Shown piece after piece: positions 43,700 through 47,667 of a stretch of DNA of 47,667 nucleotides (within the stretch, counting starts at the first letter, position 1; each line of letters starts with the position of its first letter). Under the pieces are notes generated by a model, which did no database searches, was not told the origin of the DNA, and saw only the letters and a program-made list of their open reading frames with translations. Origin of the DNA: Saksenaea vasiformis B4078 (Eukaryota; Mucoromycota; Mucoromycetes; Mucorales; Saksenaeaceae); contig JNDT01001908.1 of the NCBI GenBank assembly GCA_000697055.1, positions 1 to 47,667 on the forward strand, in the 5' to 3' direction. A program made the position numbers and the translations under genes.

Positions 43700-45202
43700 T
43701 TAGAACAAAACTTCTTCACCGGCGACGAACACTCTCTTGACACGGATTTCACCTGTAGAATCGTCCAGGAAGACCAAGTCTGCGTCAGCATTGGCGTTCA
43801 AGGTACCCTTTCGATCTTCAATGCCTAAAAGCTTGGCAGGATGCAAAGTTGCTGCCTCGATAGCCTCGACCAGTGTACAGTTCGTGAATCGTTGGAAGTT
43901 GCGAACGCATTCGTCAATTGTGATCGTGCTAAATAGAACACGATTGAGCTACTATGTTCCGGATACACACTCGAACTTACCTTCCAGCTAATGTGTTAGT
44001 ACCCTTGATATAAGCAGCACCATTTTTATCGATAGCTAGCTGGCGGCCACCAAGAGTATATTCACCTTCGGGAAGACCCATAGCAGATAAAGCATCCTAC
44101 GGTGTCACATAAGTAAGCTACTGAAATGTATGCAGCAAATAACACTTACTGTCACCAACACTGCACCCGTGGGATGAGAATAGTAAGCGATACGGATTGA
44201 GTTGGGGTGGACATGAACACCATCACAAATCAAGCCAAAGAACGGTCGAGGATCAGGCTTGTTACGGCAAGGAGAGGTAGCGGATGGTGCTGGGTGACCT
44301 TTGTGAGACTCTGGCACGGGCAGGTCAGCTGCGCCAAGCACACCAATCAATCCAGGGTCACGGTGGTGAAACTGGTAATGTAGAGTGTCATTTCACTTGC
44401 CCATAGTTATGTAGTTAGACTTACAGCTTGCATAGCATTAAACAAATGAGTGATGCTGGTAGCTCCATTGACGACCGCTTTCTCAGCTTCGGCAATGCGA
44501 CATGCAGAATGACCTACAGCGACCTTGATGCCGCGAGCAACCAAGTCTGGAATGGCATCGCTGACACCATCGATTTCGGGCGCCACGGTCATAATGGCCA
44601 CTGCTTGGCTGCCCTTCTTGAGCTCAGAACCGTAGGCACTGTCAAAATCACTGACACCATTCCTTGCGTCCCGAAATACATGTTGCTTGTGTGCACCCTT
44701 CTTTTCAACGGAAATAAACGGACCTTCTACATGAGCACCCAGTATTTCGGCACCACCTTTGGCAGATCCCTTGCGTCGGTTCAGAAGCGGAAGAACCTAT
44801 AAAAAGCATCTTTTAGTACAAGCAGGAATTGCCAATTATTTTGAAAACCTTTTCATAAACGGCCGGTTCGGAGCTCACTACAGTAGGGCAAAATGCAGTA
44901 CAACCATACTGTAACAGACCCTTCGCCACAGTATCGATATCTTGCTGGATCTTTTCGACGGAGCCATCATAATCGGCGAAATCAATACCATAAGCACCGT
45001 TAATTTGGGTATCTATAAATCCGGGTGCGACCAGTAGACCTTTGGCATCGATAATTTCGTCAGCGTCCCGGAGTTCGTTGAAAAACAAGTTTTGAGGGTG
45101 GATAATTTTTCCGTCCTGGAACCAAAGATACGAGTTCTCGACGATTTGATGGTTGATCAACAGTCTTGCATTGATAATTTTGTAAATCTTTCCAGAAGTC
45201 AT
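43700..45202 (-). CDS. nagA: N-acetylglucosamine-6-phosphate deacetylase
   Basis: Exons 45202-44849, 44796-44425, 44371-44150, 44096-43981 and 43928-43700 give 430 aa. The enzyme removes acetate from GlcNAc-6-P to give glucosamine-6-P, the second step of chitin-sugar use. Amidohydrolase marks in order: APGFIDTQINGAYGIDF, the metal-binding HVEGPFI, VGHSACR, SITHLFNAMQAFHHRDPGL, the substrate His in CDGVHVHP, catalytic Asp in VLVTDALSAMGLPEG, and GSTITIDECVRNF with LHPAKLLGI near the end. The longer open frame starts at a TTG; the ATG at 45202 (MTSGKIYK) is the right start and fits the family length. In yeasts DAC1 clusters with NAG1 and HXK1; no such neighbours are visible here. Cytosolic. Confidence 0.95.
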
Positions 45203-47667
45203 AATAGTAAATGTAAAATAAAAAAACAATAGACTTGCAGTAGTTTAAATAAAAGGAGAAGAGGGAAAAGACAACGGGAACGGGATTTTTATAAAAAGTG
45301 AGCGACGGAGCTGACTTTCAAAGCATAGACTTGCTTACTTAATACCCAGGGTCCAACCATCGGAGCCTTTAATACCAGTTATGATTGGATGATAGACTTA
45401 GCTAAGCAACTGTTTTTATAAATCCGACAGGTTTAAAAACTTTTCTTTTACGTATGGTTGAACGGAATATGTTTCACAAAACTACGACCGCGCGGGTCGT
45501 TTTGTCTGGTGCACTTGTTCTGGGACAGAAAAACTTTTGAAACATGACGCAAGAAAAATCATAGACACACTAAATTATTGGTCCATATTGATTGTCGTTG
45601 CCCAGGGGAAACGAAAGCGGGTATGATTTTGTCATTTTGCCTTTAAATCTCATTAAGCATCGCCAGATAAGCTCTAACTATCAACGATGAGTTTACAGAC
45701 TACTGCCAGGAAATTCAGTAGTACATACAATCGACACAAAAAATTTGGCACCTGTCATTTCATGATAGCATCTGTCCTTATCAGCGAATGCTCCAATGAC
45801 AAAGCCGATATTCTCTTTTAAAAGGAAATACAAGATTTTGAATAAACATTTGCGTCATCCAAATATTACCTTGCATTAACACCAACTCGATCCTGCGGTG
45901 AGGAGCAGTATAGCTTTGCGCAGAAAAGCAAATATCTTGACTTCTAAATCAAAGGCGTATTGCGCTGATCCATTGTAATAGGTTCCCCAACGCATCAATC
46001 GGAAGTCTTGAAGCGACAGTATTTAGAGGGACGCATGAATTCTTTTTTTTTTCTTGTTTGGCTTCGTGTCCCACACGAAACCTCCCCGGCACGTACTGGG
46101 GCTGACTATACACGCAGAAACTCATGTCTTTTGATCGATCGTTTAGATCTCTGGTCGTAAAAGTGTGACACTGGCCACTCAATAAAAGCCATCCACCTCA
46201 CCTCCTCTCCCACCCCTACCGAAATGGTGTGAGGTGTGGCACCCATGAAAGCATGGGATTAGCCTTCGGGGATAAGTAAAATGACACCCAAGTATTATTC
46301 CATTTACTAACCATGAACATTTTTTATGCTGCCTATATGAATTTCGCGTCCATCGTGGGGCCGCGTTAATGTAAATAGTGTATGGATTTGTTGCCAACTT
46401 GTGTATTAACGAACGCATACTTGATTCTTCTTTTAGCGCAAAAATGGCTCCTCATGGGCGCAAAATTTATATAGGTTAGCGTAAAAATTTGTTCAATAAA
46501 CAGTAGGTGTAACTACGAAATAAAGTATCCTTTGAAAGAGCTATACCGTATGGCGCTCGTTTTGCAATACATGTGACCGGTGAAAATTTCAACATCTTCG
46601 AAGGCGAGAAAACAGTACAATGGGCAGAAATTGAGTTATAGTGCATGTGGCGTGGTTATTTGCTCCGAACTACCTATCTGCTTCTGCATGAGTTTTGCTT
46701 AAATGGTTAGCTGACCAAGCTTGCCGTTTATGGCAACCTTGTCGTAACAGGCAAGACGAAGGAGAAAAAATGCGCAAGTTCATTGGGGCTCCGTGACCAT
46801 GTCTGTAGCCCTGAAATCCCCGATTGTTAGATCCTTTACGGAAATCAGACCCAGTCCTTACCTGTCATACAAAGTGACGAGTGAGCAGTTCCTTACTGCC
46901 TAACTGTCCTGGACAGTACTGCCGGGCGAGATGCCAATTGGCATCCTGATTCGATGTAGCGAACAAATATATCACGAATATTTCGGCCGGCATTAACGTC
47001 CCTATTCCAAAACTAATCAAATAGTTAAGTATCAACGTGTCAAGCCAAGAAGTACGGCTTACTAGAGATGTTCTGATTCCTCGTCTATCATATGCGCACT
47101 GAGGGCACAGTCGGATAGGATAGACGATATTTCTATAATTGTTGCGAGCTATTCCTGTGTTAAAGAAATATTTATACCAGCCGGACTAAATCATACCGGG
47201 TTGGCGTCTATTGGGGCATTCACTGCTTGGATGCATAATCTGCTCGTCGTCACTTAAGCAATATTGACGTTTGTGCTTGTGATGCCGGCGTCTGATATAC
47301 TTCTTACTAGAGATCAATTCATATGAGTCAGGTTTCCACTGTGTCCATTTGTTTCCCAAACATACCGATGATTACACAGTTGCATGTTATAGTCACGGAA
47401 ATCGACTGTGTCGTGATGATATATGCTGCATACTTTGCTGGTTTTGTACTCATCTACGCATATGACTGGACATCGCTGTGCTAGCACCTTGCGAAAGGTC
47501 TACACATGGATAGTAAATATTAATAGGATTCTCACTACCAAGAGAACTTCAACACTCTCACCTTCACCGGTAACGGTGCATATGTCTTATAGCCTCCACT
47601 ATGCAGGTCGGCATCTCCGTATGAAACAAATGCCCGCCGCTGGTCACGTCTACTGTTTTGTGCCTCA
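45203..47667. other. Gene-poor right end of the window
   Basis: About 2.5 kb with no supported gene. The first 450 bp hold the deacetylase promoter. A perfect 16-bp palindrome GATGCCAATTGGCATC lies at 46930-46945, and a small hairpin CCCATG-AAAG-CATGGG at 46241-46258. Open frames are short and without motifs. A gene extending in from beyond 47667 cannot be excluded. Confidence 0.45.

Noticed and set aside
46930..46945. 16-bp perfect palindrome as an operator
   Set aside because: No gene nearby to regulate and single occurrence in the window; such palindromes arise by chance at this length scale often enough.
1..47667. CRISPR arrays, rRNA or tRNA genes, secondary-metabolite cluster
   Set aside because: No regularly spaced repeats with unique spacers, no rRNA stretch and no full cloverleaf seen; the ABCC gene has no biosynthetic neighbours.

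Overview
The window is nuclear DNA of a filamentous fungus, most likely an early-diverging lineage (Mucoromycota, perhaps Mucorales). Pointers are many short GT-AG introns (mostly about 40-150 nt), AT-leaning composition, a grainyhead/CP2 factor, a B-box plus DUF2009 (UPF0652) protein and a SUR7/claudin-like protein side by side. I could not run searches; genes were recognised from translated motifs, and exon chains were built by hand by matching splice sites and reading phase.

Layout. 0-7.3 kb: TUP1-type corepressor (+), then on the minus strand a Dbp3-type DEAD-box helicase and a two-finger C2H2 protein. 7.3-14.3 kb: gene-poor, with a degenerate tandem array and a decayed hAT transposase. 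14.3-29.4 kb: compact core block with a Cid1-type nucleotidyltransferase (-), an F-box protein (-), the B-box/DUF2009 protein (+), a CP2/grainyhead factor (+) and a full-length ABCC transporter (+). 30.8-40 kb: looser accessory stretch with two divergent-orientation secreted double-psi beta-barrel paralogues that share a promoter layout, the proteasome/TREX-2 subunit Sem1/Dss1, a solo-LTR-like segment, and several small candidate genes of unknown family that appear only after splicing. 40-45.2 kb: SUR7/PalI-like membrane protein, ZGPAT-like G-patch protein, a four-exon unknown gene, and GlcNAc-6-phosphate deacetylase (-). 45.2-47.7 kb: nothing convincing.

The genes do not form one pathway. 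The core block is housekeeping and regulation (transcription, RNA processing, proteasome, transport, amino-sugar catabolism). The accessory stretch holds what is least explained: the secreted paralogue pair and the unknown spliced genes. Gene models checked for total length divisible by three include TUP1 (648 aa), Cid1-like (500 aa), DUF2009 (595 aa), CP2 (497 aa), ABCC (1607 aa), Sem1 (90 aa), deacetylase (430 aa), SUR7-like (211 aa) and ZGPAT-like (412 aa).
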